Source: Chromera velia
Taxonomy: Eukaryota > Sar > Chromeraceae
Assembly: GCA_018398765.1 (NCBI GenBank)
Contig: JAHBMJ010003231.1
Span: forward strand, 91,735 to 114,234
Direction of reading: 5' to 3'
Length of the DNA: 22,500 nucleotides
Positions 1 through 12,151 of the stretch are shown here, piece by piece. Numbering within the stretch: position 1 is the stretch's first letter; the number at the start of each line of letters is the position of its first letter. The notes below the pieces were generated by a model, which worked only from the letters and a program-made list of their open reading frames with translations, was not told where the DNA came from and did no database searches. A program made the translations under genes and the position numbers.

Positions 1-3
1 CAC

Positions 4-7
<4 letters not shown>

Positions 8-35
<28 letters not shown>
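8..35. repeat. (CT)n microsatellite
   Basis: A pure CT dinucleotide run at the window's left edge. Confidence 0.95.
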
Positions 36-38
<3 letters not shown>

Positions 39-714
39 CAATCACTCAAACACACCGAGCATTGAGGAACTTCGATGGAAATAATTCAGCGATGAACGAG
101 AACAAGTGAGCATTGGAGGATTAGAGATGAACAACAATAAAATGACCATACGGCATCCATCAGTCAAGTGAGATTCATTTACCATGTATCAGAAAACGCT
201 GATCGAGGCCGTCATGACAGGCGAGGCAGCAATCACAGATATATGCCTGGGAAAACGCTGATCACATGGCACACACACCGACTCACTCGAGGGATCCCGG
301 GGGGCCTCCCGATTTTCCATGCGCTCCCGCTCCTTCCGGAATCTCTGGGCCTCGATTTGCTGCACGCACACTCTCTCTCATCTCATCTCAGTCGAAGGCC
401 GTATTTTGCGCTACATCCAAGGATAATGTGATTTTGAAATTCGGAGAAGCCATATGGAGTCGGAGGAAGAAAGACGGGGGGATTGGAAGGTGGCGAAGGG
501 GAAAGGGAAGGGATGAAGAAAGCGATAAAGTCTTGAACTCGACTCGACGCCCTGGTCTCTCAGCAATCCCACTCCATGCAATTCTCTTCCACTGCCTCCT
601 TTCTCTGGCTCACCTGTTGCAATTCGTGTCCGTACTGTCTTCTCCGGTCTCCATCCTGCATGAGAAAGACAGAAAAGAAAGTCCAGCAGGACCAGGACTG
701 TGTGTTTCCATCCA

Positions 715-970
<256 letters not shown>

Positions 971-2729
971 CCTTTGTGTATCGGAGGGAAGGCGCTTGTG
1001 TCCTGTAAGCAACGGAGAAATCTCCCTCCCCCTCCAAGTTCATCCCTGCCTGCCTTACCGGTGCGCGCTTCCCCATGGACTCAAAGATGTCCCCTCCCAA
1101 CTCCCGTTCCTGTTCCGGGTGCTCTGCACAGATTGGCAGCGCAGGTGTTTACGGAATGAGACCCGCAAAAGCCGAACCAGGTGCAGGTTACACATGAAAA
1201 CGAAAGGGGGCACAAAGACGTTCGGGTAAGTAAATTGACTTTTTGAGGCTTAGCCGTACCTGCAACTTTTTGAAGCTGCGCGTGCTGGGAGAGGATTCTC
1301 TTTTCCTCCTCACGCAAACGAGCTCCTGTCTCCCCAGTAGATGGATACGCTGACTGTAGCGGCTGAGATGAACGGGGCGAACTTCTGTTCATGAGACCAT
1401 TCGGCAGTTGCACTGTTTCATGTTCCCTTTCAAAGCCACGGGGACCCGGGAGTTGAAGGCGCGTCTGTTGCCCCTGTCTGTACTCAGCAGGTTCCGGCGG
1501 AGGATGCCACTGTTGCACAACCCCAACTCCGCCCCTCGGAGAAAGAGAGTTCTGTTGCTTCTCGAGAACACGCTCGGGTCCTTGTGTCCTCACGGAGGAT
1601 GTTCCTTGCCCTATTTCGTGTCCAGCTTGCCTGATGGGTCCTGCAGATTTCATCAGAGAGGTCTTGTCGACCAGCGTGCTGGTGGCTGCACAGAGGAACA
1701 CATTGAAAGAAAACGCGTGAAGGAAAGATGCGAGTTCAGATTGCAAGTGTTGTTCGGATGCACAACGATCACAGGGAAGGTTCACATACCAGGAAGTGGA
1801 CGGGTTTGGTCTTGTTGCAGACCTCCCCTTTGTTTTTCGAAGAATCTCTGACGTTTTTGCTCCCAGATCAAGTCTCTCCGACTCTTTGTGGGTTGTGTTT
1901 GGGACCCTGGGGGAGGTCCTGTCAAGAGTTGATCCATCTCCTCTCTCCTCGAGACAAGAAATGAAAACTCAAGATTCGGAGCTCCAATGCTTTCACTTCC
2001 TCTTGCCCTCACACTGGAGGAACGACAAACAGCTCTGTCAAACACTCGTCGTTCAAGAAGTGAGTTTTCATCTGTCAAAACACGATCGATGTATTAATAC
2101 ACATCTGTACAATGATCTTTGCATGTACGCGCGTCATGCAGACTGACGGATGTCTGACAGACAGAAAAAATCCTCGTGCATCACCCCTGACATGGATTTG
2201 CGAACTCAATGTCCGGGCCTCTGTCGAAACATGCCGAAACTCGATATTGAGTTTTCATTAAATTTATATCCTTTTTTTCTTGTTTTATACGTATAGAAAA
2301 TCTAAGAAGACCCTAAAAACTCAAAAAAAAGTTTTGAAACAGCGCGCCAATTCGGCCGCGAGGTCGGCGGCGAAGAATTTGGCCGACAGGGGTGCTGAGC
2401 CCCCATGCCCATCGTGATTTTTTGAGTCGATCATCGATCCTGGTGGAAGAAAGGAGAACAACTGTTGCACAAAAGAAGTCCGCAAAGCTGCTGAGAGTCC
2501 GTCTGGGACAGAGAGTTGGGCGATTGCAATACAGGTACTTCAAACAAGAACGAAATTTGATCGACCAATGAACCTGATCACTTGAAGCATCACAGGGAGC
2601 TCTAGGCAAGGAACAGTCTCTGACCGCCCAGCAGTTCGATTCACTGGCTCTGTTCAGGTGCAGATCGAAAAGAATGCTTCCAGGACTGATCTGAAGAAGA
2701 CGTGACAGGAAGGCCTGACAGGAAGGAGA

Positions 2730-5700
2730 ATGGCACACATCGTGGACGACCTCAGGCAAAAGTTGAGCTTTGCAGATGTCAAAGTTGCAGCGGTGAGTGT
2801 TTGCTCTGATGACTCTGATCAAACATATCTGTAGCTTTCCTTTACTTTGTTTCTCTCCCCTGGTCTTCCGTTTTTCTCCTCTTGGTTCAATAATGCCAGC
2901 AGATCGATTTGGCATGACGATGCATCCTTGGGATCTGCATGTGTAACGGTCTCTGTGTTGCAAGCTCATCGATCCCTCCTCCACTTGTATACTGGTGCAG
3001 CTGGGCGCCGCCGTGGGGTCCTTCTCTGCCTTTGTCGTCACAAATGCCTTGCTCGAGGTCTCATTTAACAAGTATTTCTCTCTTGTCAGTCAAAAAGCGG
3101 GAACCGGTATGGTGCTTTTCCGGCCGTTTCTTCTCTCCAATGCTCGTTTGTCTGTCCTCCTGAGTCTCAAGTGTCCCAGCCACGGTCGAATCATTAGCTC
3201 CTCCGATGCAGAATCGTGATTCTCCGTTGACTTTCCCTGTGGTCATCCAAGCATCGACTGGTTCTCGCACGGATCAGCTGCGAATGGAGTAGAGGCGACA
3301 GTACTGGGTGAAGGAACACCCGAAGTGTAAATAAAGGAAGGATCTTTTCCACCTTCTGCTCCTTGGCTGCAGTTGTTTGGTGCTGGTTTTCTGTTCCTCG
3401 GAACTGTCATGTTTATTCGGGGTCCGTCAAGTTTCTTCCAAAATGTTTTTCCCGTTTCCCCCTTCTGCTCCACACTGCTTGATATCAAGCCTTTTCTTCG
3501 AACTTCATACTGCCCCGCGGCTGCACGCCCTTTGCCTATCCATTCTCGAGCTCCCGTTTTTTTTTGTTTTTAGTGGCGTTCTTCCTATTCTTTCCCTTTC
3601 TCGCCTCTGCTCTCTTGTGCTGCTCCTATACTTTTGATGAAATGGCAAAGGAAGAGATTGTCTATCTTCTGTTTGTGGATTCACCTTGTTTGTCTGTAAT
3701 GGGTTTGCAGGAAGAGGATTGAGGAAAGAGAAGACTTTACAGGGCACCAGAGCCCAGGCGGTAATGTATATATTTGCGGTTTTGGTCAGTCAGTGGTTTC
3801 GCTGCCGGGTCAAAAGACGTGATCGCCTTTTTTGTTTTGTTTCCGGCTTCCTCTCTGTTTCTGCCGTCTTCTTTTTTTGAAATTCTACCTCCATCAGGTG
3901 CATCCATCGAGGCGAAGAATTTTTTTTTCGGTCCGTTTGCGGTTCTCAGTCGGCATTTCTCGCTCCTCCCTATCAACACGATCTGTCGAGAAAGGATACT
4001 GCATTGCCCTGCTGCTCTGTTCATTTCTGTGTGTCCTGTTCTGCAGACAATTTTATCTGGCGTCTTTTGTTTTCTGTTGGAAAAACAGTGGCATCCTCTC
4101 CTCTCTCCTATGGCCAAAGTGCCTATGTGAGTCGGCGGCATGTCTTTGCATGGCTCTTGCCTGTTTCTCTCACGGTTCTGTTCTTCTCTCGCCAAACTGC
4201 TTTCGCGAGTCTGTCCGGCATCTGTGAAAATTTCCACGCAGCGAGAGTGGAGCAGTCAACTACTGCTGTGGGAATGACTCTTGTTGTGCGTTGGTCCATC
4301 TCTGTAGTTCATTCAGGCAAACAGACAAAGAGGGAATCAATTCACGTGCGCACAGTTCTTGCCGCTCATACCATTGGGTAGAGGAAGAAAGAGGGAGGTT
4401 AAACGTGGGGTTATTTTGTTGCACAGGATGCATGTGCTTTCCAAAGCCAATCTCCTGTCCGGAGGGACAACATAAGATCTCACCCGCTGTCTGTCTGTCT
4501 CTCTGCCGTCTATCTATCTGTCTTCTTGCAGGTACATTTGTGTTGGCATCTCTCTCAGCTTCGCTCTCACCTTTGCATTTGTCGTCAGTCACTGGCTTCC
4601 TTTTTTCTTTTGTCAGTTCCTTTGTTTCCCTTCCGGTCTAATTTTGAGTGAGTGAGTGGGTGAGTTGCTTGTTCCGCTCCTCTGTTGTTGTGAGGGGGCG
4701 AGTTGCTGTCTCTCCACTATGTGCGTGCACATTTGAGTTGATCACCACTTCCGAACCGACGGAAGAAAAAAGCGCTCCCTGTGTGTATGGTCGTCGGTGC
4801 GTTTTCCTGTCCACACGTTTGCCTCTTCTCTGTCTCTCACAAGAAAAAAAGAGTGACGGAACTGTTCGTGTGTTCTGGTTGGGTTACCTTTCCCCCCGTC
4901 TTTCTGTCTAGGCGCATGTGAGAGGGGGGGAGTAAAACAGAACAAAATCGGGAAGGCGACTCTTCTCTCTGTCTTCCCAACCTGTCTCTACATTTTCTGT
5001 CTCCCTGTCTGTCTGTGGCAGGACGTGTTCAACTACATTTACGATAAAGATCCGGGTAGGTGGGTACATGGGTTTCTGGAAGAACGGCCTAAATTAATAA
5101 ATTACTGACTCAATCAAGCATGTCGAGGGACTTCAGTTGTCCAGGAAAGACGGCATTGGGTATTTCATTGCAATCTCGTTTCTTCCTCCCCTGCGTCGCT
5201 TGTTCTCGAAAGGTCACGCCTGCATGAAGATATTGGGAGGGAATATTTGGGGCATGCAGGTCGCTGTCTGACAGACACTCAGTCTCTAGCTGTCTTGTGG
5301 ATGCCGCTCTCTCTCATTGACTATGCGGATAGGTGGTGGTGGTATGTTCCATCTCCGCAGTCAAGATAGGTGTATGCACATTGTGGCTCTCTTTCACTCT
5401 TCTAGTCAAGTCCGTGTCCTGTCCATGCAGGGCACAGCGGTCTGCATGTGCCTGTTCGGACTTCACAACAGGTCGGTCGGTCTGCCTGGCATGGTGCAGG
5501 GGCAGTTCGTTCGTTGTGCTGACGAGAAATTAAATTTTGCGTGGATGCCGTCTCAGTAGTCCAGTGAAGACGTGGCAGCTCCATTTGCCTGTGTGGTCTT
5601 GGTGAGAAAATCGTGTGCATGATTTTCAGGGGCGGCGAAGCTGGAGGGAAACGAGGAATAGTTTCTCTGTGACTTTGTTTGTTTCTTATTTTCCATTCCC

Positions 5701-8043
5701 TGGCAAAACGTTTTCTTCCTTTCTGTCGTGCTTCTCTGACTTTTTTGTGTGTCTCCGTAAGATGGATTTTGTCGACTGCTCAGTGCTTCATCGGTGGTGA
5801 CCCATCTGTGGGCATGGGTGATTTTGTGTGTGTGATGTGCTCGGATGGTGGTTTTTGTGCGTTCTCTACGTTCGTCGGTGTCTGCAGATTTGTGCGCTTG
5901 TTGTGGGAAGTTTGTTTGTGGGTGTGGTGTTTGGATTCTTCTTCGGACTTCTTGACGTGGAAGATGACGGTGCGAGGTGAGTGAATGGAAGGGAGGGAGG
6001 GAGGAAGCAAATGAAGGAAGGTCTGGATAAAGGACCTGCAGGGGGTTGTTGACTGTTTCGTTCTTCCTCGTTGAGATGCTTTCTCGGTTAGGATGGGAAG
6101 GGGGAAGATTTCAGTCGTCGTGTGGGTCTCGTTTGTGGTCCTTTTTTGTTTTCTTTTCTTTGTTTTGTCTGTGTCCTTGAGAGATGTTTGCTTCCCTCTT
6201 CTACTCTCATTTTCCTTTTTGAAGTCATCGCAACCAGGGAAGGTGCACTGGGTCATGCAAACCTGAAAGAAATCCTGGTTGTGTGTCGTCCTTGCAAGGG
6301 ACATGCACAGAGAATCCAAGAAGGAAGAGACTGAGTGACCGCAGATTGGAGCGTCGGCTCACCCCCTGCTCCTCTCTTGTCCCCTCAGCTTTTCTGTGAG
6401 CGTCTCCCTTTGACTCCCTTCCACAACTTTGGACGATTCGCTCCACATTCCATTGTTTTGTTTGTGTGTGTGTGTGTGTGTCTGTGTGGGGCTTGCACCC
6501 ATGGGTTTGACGACTTGCAGGCACGAAAAGTTGACTCGGGACCGCTACGTCTGTCTTCCCATCGCGGCAATTGTTGGCCTCTGGGTCGGTCTTGTCTGAG
6601 CTGTTTTTCTGTTTTGTTTCTCACCCGTCGCATTGTTCCTTTCGGGAGGAGTATGGAAGGAAAGGAGGCCGGAAGGCCGGCAGAACCTGATAAGTGATAA
6701 GTGATTTAGTGGTGCCCTAGAACACTCTCGCCATTTTGTCTTTTAGAGGTCGCCCCCGCAAACGGCGGAAAGATTGATTGAGAATTTCTGTTTGTCAACT
6801 ATGGAGAGAAACAAAGATGGGTGCATGTAGGGACTGCACGCAGACACGAATGGGGACGTTGAGTTATCTGTAAAGAGTCAAAGGAAGGATAACACTTAAG
6901 GGGCGTTTCTCTGTGAGCCTTTTTTCCTTCCTTCGTTTCTCTCTGTCCTTTTTCCTTCTTCCTTCTAGCTTGCTCTTTTCATTAGACCGGCAATCTCTCT
7001 AGTTTAGACTAGTCTGGTCTGTCCTAGGCAGCATCGTTCCCTCCTGCTGGGGTGGAATCCTCGTCCGGTCTTTCGGCTTTCTGCAGCTCGAATTAAAGAC
7101 AGTGCCAAGGTGCACTTAACTCCTTTGCCCGTTTGAATACATACGTGCAGACCGCCTTTGCTGTTCGACGAATGTCGGCAGACAAGCGATCTGCCTCCAG
7201 CAGGTGTACCCTGGTGAGTCAGTCAGTCAGTCTTCCTTACGCAGGCAGGAAGGAAGGAAAGAAGGAAGGCAGCAGATCGATGGAGACCTGCGAGCCCTTG
7301 CTGCTGACTTTTGCGTGAGCACTTGCGCTTCTTGTGGACGCAGAAAGTCAGAAGCAGAGTTGTCGATCGAGACGTCGTGATGGTTCGAAGAGGACGGAAC
7401 GAATTGCCCTCCCTCTTTCTCTGTCTTCCGAGGCCCGTGACTGACTGACAGACACACACAGACAGACGGACAGACAGACAGACAGACACAGACAGACAGA
7501 CAGGCAGACAGACAGACAGACAAACACAGACAGACAGACAGACAGGCAGACTGACTGACAGACAGGCAGACAAACAGACCGACAGACAGACTGACAGAGA
7601 GACAGACAGACGGACAGACAGAGAGACAGACAGACAGAGAGACGGGTTCAGATGAGTCGATCCACGGAGGTTCTTTTGGTTCATTCTTGTGCCTTCTGCA
7701 ATTCGTGTCCCTTGGTTGTGTTTTTCCCTGGTCAAGAGAGATGGAATTATTAATAAGTGGAAGGAGGGAGCGTGAGATAGTGTTGACAGCCTTTTATTTT
7801 GTTGATTTCTTTGTAAGAGCCCGAAGCGGATGAGTGCCAGCGGCGGGTTGTTGCTTGATCGTGGATGGATGCGTTTTTCTCTCCTTATTTCCCCCTTGCT
7901 CCTCGTCCTTCTCTCGATGGCAGGTGTTTTTTCTTTTTGTCTGTCTGTGTGTGTGTTTGCAGTACTCCCCTGTCGTTGAATCCGGGTGTCAACACGGCCT
8001 GACAGACGACGATGCATTCTTTGGGGATTCTGAGACGTTGTGA
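2730..8043 (+). CDS. Four-helix membrane protein of unknown function, 11 exons
   Basis: I assembled this 240-residue protein from 11 exons: 2730-2792, 3001-3106, 3711-3760, 4047-4126, 4532-4583, 5022-5055, 5431-5471, 5888-5976, 6521-6584, 7151-7213 and 7963-8043. All phases match, every intron is GT-AG, and every acceptor ends in GCAG. The ATG follows an in-frame TGA at 2703. Four hydrophobic segments are visible at about residues 19-41, 98-120, 143-164 and 180-197. A basic stretch (57-72) follows segment 1, and the acidic motif GLLDVEDD (162-169) follows segment 3, leading into RHEKLTRDRY before segment 4. The C-terminus is acidic (LTDDDAFFGDSETL). There is no clear signal peptide. I recognise no family. 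The hydrophobic pattern continuing across exon joins is the main argument that the model is right. The function is unknown; an endomembrane location is only inferred. The weakest points are exon 5's end (4580 or 4583) and whether exons exist upstream of 2730. Confidence 0.75.
6690..6758 (+). repeat. 69-nt dispersed repeat, copy A (intronic)
   Basis: This stretch matches 9117-9185 over 69 bases with 6 mismatches and no gaps (about 91% identity). It begins with a short tandem ATAAGTG-ATAAGTG and ends in AGAGGTCGCCCCCG. It lies in the intron between the exons ending at 6584 and starting at 7151 of the four-helix protein gene. Confidence 0.9.
7441..7645. repeat. Imperfect (CAGA)n tract in an intron
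   Basis: About 200 bases of ACAG/CAGA tetranucleotides with interruptions lie inside the last intron (7214-7962) of the four-helix protein gene. Long minus-strand frames over it are repeat artefacts. Confidence 0.9.
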
Positions 8044-8950
8044 TGGCCTGCATACCTCCCTGCCTGTTTGAACCAAGAGGGAGATATATCGAGAAGAGAA
8101 AGCGTGGTGAGGGAACAAAGTCAGGGAGGGAAGGTAGAAGAGGCAGGGGGCAGACTGGTTTGTGTCCCCGCATATTTTCCCAATTCAAAGTCGATACATC
8201 GTTTTCTTCCTGAGTGGGGAGGCAGTGAGCGTGAGGGAGTCATTTCAATTAATTGTCGAGGGGGGGCGGTGTTTGCAGACAGATCGAATTTCCGGGCACT
8301 AGACCGACGGCTTGATACGAAGATTGTGCTTTGATGATTTGGGAACGAGCAACGACAATTCGAGGGAGTATCCATCTAATTGCTGAACAAACAGACCCAT
8401 GCAGTAAAAAATGCGAATATACCAGCAAGAGTGAGAAATGAAGAAACAGACGGACAAACCTTCAACCAGACAGAGCACCAAGAACCAACCAACAAACAAA
8501 CAAACAAAGACTGCAAACCAATAAAAGAACCGACCAATAAACAGACACATAAATAGACAGGCAGAGAAACTGCAGAAAGAAGAGTCTGTGTAGACGCAGC
8601 AGCTGCCCTTTTTCCGGGTTCCATTTCTAGCTGTGGGAGTCAACAAGAGTCTATCCGTCGGTTGGGCCATCTGGGGGGAGCGCACGCGATATTGACAGAG
8701 ACAGACAGACAGATACAGATAGGGAGAGAGAGAAAGGGAGGAAACTTAGGGTTTCCAAGGGGGTATTCACGTGCTGAAAATAGGTGTTAGTAGGGGAGGG
8801 GACTGTACACAAACCGGAATCATACAATTATTTGAATCGAGACAATTGGGAGAAAAAACTGATGTCGACTTTGGATCTTGTACGATTGGTCTAGCGATTG
8901 GTGTGCCTTTGCTGTCTCCACTATCACTATCACTTACTGTAACTTTATGT
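8044..8950. other. Intergenic stretch 3' of the four-helix protein gene
   Basis: No supported gene. It holds short CAAA repeats near 8485-8510 and GACA/GATA repeats near 8697-8720. A minus-strand frame over 8685-8299 encodes a hydrophobic, Cys/Phe-rich product that follows the simple-repeat composition and was not accepted. Confidence 0.5.
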
Positions 8951-9116
8951 ACCGCTTTGTAAAGGTTTTTTTAAATAGACTTTTATTTTAAAATGGTATA
9001 ATCGTTACAGGTTTTTATATATTTTTTTTGTAAATTGGATAAAATTAAAAATTGGATGGAATCATCATGGAAAAACCATAATTCGGCGTCATGGGGCTAA
9101 CCTGCAGTAGCCAACT

Positions 9117-9185
9117 ATAAGTGATAAGTGATTTATCGGTGCCCTAGGACACTGTCACCATTTTGTCTTGTAGAGGTCGCCCCCG
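9117..9185 (+). repeat. 69-nt dispersed repeat, copy B (intergenic)
   Basis: This is the second copy, in the same orientation as 6690-6758, near the left edge of the AT-rich block. Flanking sequences of the two copies do not match, so the repeat unit appears to be about 69 bases. Confidence 0.9.
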
Positions 9186-9715
9186 TCAGACCACACCCCG
9201 TAGCCTGCCTGGTTAGCCAGTAGTACTGCATACCAAGGCCCAGCATTAACTGGAATAGAAATTTTGGCTTTTGAGTACGACACGGCCTGGTTTGACTCTA
9301 TTTGTTCCTACTTGCCCCGTGGGCTTTATATCATATAATTTAATCACAAATTATAGATACTTATGAAGCAATCCATAAACTGGACAGTACTGGACAGAAC
9401 GAACTAGAACAAACCATTTTTACAGGGCTAGCTAGAATCGGCTGCTAGATCAGGAAATCCTCAGAAAAAAGATTTTTGAGTTCATCTTTCTTAAATGATG
9501 GTCAAAGTTAATCAAGGTTTTTGTTCTTTCTTTCCTAAATCAGTACAAATTAGCCCTCTGCCACCAAGGTGGGGACCTAGAGGTATCAGAGAAGAAAAAA
9601 AAAAAACTTATAGCTAGATATTAGTATTTACTTTTTTTCTGACTGCTGCTCAGCTACTGCTTACAATTGCCTGCAATACCTTGCAACACTCATGCAATAC
9701 CCAAACTGTCTAGTT

Positions 9716-10728
9716 ATGACATAATGAGACCTACTGAACTTTAACATCATTTCGGACTTTAAAATATAGGAATAACATAGGGTGTTCTATTATATTTAAT
9801 CGTTGTTTATAAGCTTTTAAATTTAATAAGCATTCTTTAAAACGTGATTCTTTTAAAACAAAAGATAAAACAAAGAATTGAAGCTAGCTGTATCAATGTT
9901 AGATCATAGCTATATTTTAGTAACCATAATAGTAGCTGCATTGAAATCAACTCGGATTGATCATATAATGATTATAACGTATGCTCCTCTCTCCGGCGCG
10001 TCTGCATCCGATCTATTCGTCCGTAATGTTATCCGATTGCATTTGTTCTCGCTCTAAGACTCTGACTTGACCCGTCTGTTTGATGTTTTACCGCGTGGTG
10101 CTGACAAGTGAATAACTTTTTGCTCATTCTAGTGAAACCCAACCAACTATGCATGCGTCGCCCCAGAGCCTAGCGCTCTAACTAGGGTTCGGCATCCTCT
10201 AACTCATTAACTTAGTGACCAACTAACTATTTAAGTTTAGATTTAATTTACTAAGATAATTTGAATTCAGTTATTCTACTAAGCATTCATGTTGACATGA
10301 TATTGTTCTATCGATTCAATTTACCCCAGTGGGGCCTAAGTCGAAAGTTTAACTCTACGTATGATGCTCTAGGTTGGCCAGAGTCTATACGGCTTACCGG
10401 CTTTAACCCCATACATCATCATCATCATCATCATCATTGTACTTAAACATTTATTTATGTGTAATCGAAATTATATAAAAAAAATGTAGATATAATATTA
10501 TGCATTATCATAATTTGAATGCTAAAAAAACTCAGAAATTGAAATCTCCTGACACTGACAGGTTCAGCTTCAATTTTTTCTTTAATGTTAATTTTATCTT
10601 AAAAGAATCACATTTTAAAGAATGTCTATTTAATTTAAAGGTATATAAACAACGTTGAAATACTATAGAACATTCTATATTCTAAAGTCTGAAATGATGT
10701 TAAAGTCTGGTAGGTCTCATTATGTCAT
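9716..10728. mobile_element. Roughly 1-kb inverted-repeat element (foldback/MITE-like)
   Basis: The left arm (9716-9885) and right arm (10566-10728) are reverse complements over about 165 bases with scattered substitutions and small gaps. Shared blocks include ATGACATAATGAGACCTAC at the outer ends, CTTTAACATCATTTC, CGTTGTTTATA and TGATTCTTTTAA. The 680-bp spacer has an (ATC)n run and no transposase-like ORF, so the element would be non-autonomous. No clear target-site duplication was seen. Confidence 0.75.
10415..10438. repeat. (ATC)n microsatellite 1
   Basis: Eight ATC units, inside the spacer of the inverted-repeat element, preceded by CTTTAACCCC. Confidence 0.9.
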
Positions 10729-11015
10729 CAGTTGTGATCGCGGCCACCGTGCCGCAAATTAATTCAATATCAAATTCGTGCATTATTACTGTGTAGTCAC
10801 TTGTTGATCGATTCATCCTCTGTTACTCCGTTTGAGCTGGGGGGAACTGGCATTAAAAAAATCCACTGATAACTGAAGAGACCCCAGAGGTTGAAACCGG
10901 TTTTGTGTTTCAATGCAAAATCTGAAGAAGATAAACTCTAGTTGTCTTTCCAATAATCAATCATGTTTAATACCTAGAGCCTTCTGTATTTCAGAATCTT
11001 TCTTTTGCCACCGAA

Positions 11016-11594
11016 ATGGTCTCTTCGGGATTGGTTGCAGCTCAGCAAGCGGAGGTTAAACAGCTGGCCGGCCTCCCACAGCCAAAGCGGAAGAGAGGTG
11101 AGACCACCGAAACGGGAAGCGAGGCTGCCACCTCTTCTTAGAGTAGTTCTTCTTCTAGTAGAGGAAGACCTCTTGCAGGCCTCGACGTCCCCCCCCCAGG
11201 GCTTGCGAACGATAACTTTGAGCATGGTGATGTGATTGAGGTTCAATACAAGTCAAGCTCAGGAATTGATCAGTCAGGAAAGCTGAAGGCGTAGGTCGTA
11301 CCGCAAACCAAGCTTTCAATTGAAGATGCTGAAGAAAGAAGTCAGGAAGCAGGGGGAATCCTTCAGATCAGATGGATGGAAGGGACAGTGAATAGAAAAA
11401 ACATGATAATATACTAAGACTGTGATAACCGAGGTTCATTCATCAGCATACGCAAAGTTGCGTGGTGGAAGGTGGCACAATGAGAAGCAGCAAGGCCTAA
11501 AAAGCCCGCACCAATTAGATCAGACCCCAGTGCTCCAGTGTGGACTCAGTCTGGAGGTGCAAAAGTGAAGGACCGCCCCCCGGCTAAAAGATAA
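11016..11594 (+). pseudogene. Possible relic coding frame with four internal stops
   Basis: From an ATG at 11016 one frame runs to TAA at 11592 (192 codons before the last stop), interrupted by TAG (11139), TAG (11292), TAA (11415) and TGA (11481) but with no frameshift needed. The stretch is more GC-rich than its surroundings. The translation looks protein-like (LAGLPQPKRKRGETTETGSE; GDVIEVQYKSSSGIDQSG; KNMIIY, then a stop, then DCDNRGSFISIRKVAWWK). I do not recognise a family. It may be a decayed mobile-element protein. Five stops in 193 codons is not far below chance, so this is tentative; shorter clean frames overlap on both strands. Confidence 0.3.
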
Positions 11595-12151
11595 AATTTG
11601 AAAAAGGGGGCAACGACTCAACGGGTATCATGCAATTGACGTCGATGTGTACATATTTCTTTCATTTGTATGTGTATTTGTATGATTGATGTCTACATTT
11701 AATATGTCTTTGCATACATTTTTCTGCTTGTTTATACCCAAATGATTTTTTGCTTGACAGTGCTTGTGGTGTTTTGGTGTTTTGCGTTCGAATGCTGAAA
11801 GTGAAAAGGAGTGCATCTTATGTAGTGCATACAGCAAGGCCTCCTTTCGCTATACAGTATGTGCTGCAGTATGTATGTGTGTTTTGGTGTAGTGTGTGCA
11901 TATTTATGCAATGAGAACGTGTATGAACTTTTAACCGCATATTCATATGATATGTTACTTGCTAGTTTAAAAAGTTTACAAATTATAAGATTTTATAAAA
12001 TTTTAGTAACACTGTAACACAGTCTAGTATAGTAATACTACTGCCTATTAACAGTGTCTAACAGCTAGATAGCCCCTGTTTATCTTTTTCAAAACCAATT
12101 TTTTATAGTCACAAACTGTGTTTTAAAAAAATAAAATAAAAAATGTAGCCT

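Noticed and set aside
1081-1785. Minus-strand frame of about 234 codons with non-repetitive sequence
   Set aside because: It opens with GTG, has no recognisable domain, overlaps plus-strand frames, and no matching neighbouring exons were found. A real exon cannot be fully excluded.
6335-6697. Plus-strand frame of about 120 codons over 6335-6697
   Set aside because: It overlaps the supported exon 6521-6584 in a different frame and has no family signature.
7223-8188. Minus-strand frame of about 321 codons
   Set aside because: It runs through the CAGA repeat and over two good exons of the plus-strand gene; the product is mostly Ser/Val/Cys/Leu repeats.
8299-8685. Minus-strand hydrophobic frame of 128 codons
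   Set aside because: Cys/Phe/Leu-rich composition follows CAAA/CAGA simple repeats on the plus strand; no family features.
10868-10905. Hammerhead-ribozyme-like CTGATAA ... GAAAC near the relic frame
   Set aside because: The conserved CTGATGA box carries A at the catalytic G position and the flanking stems do not pair convincingly.
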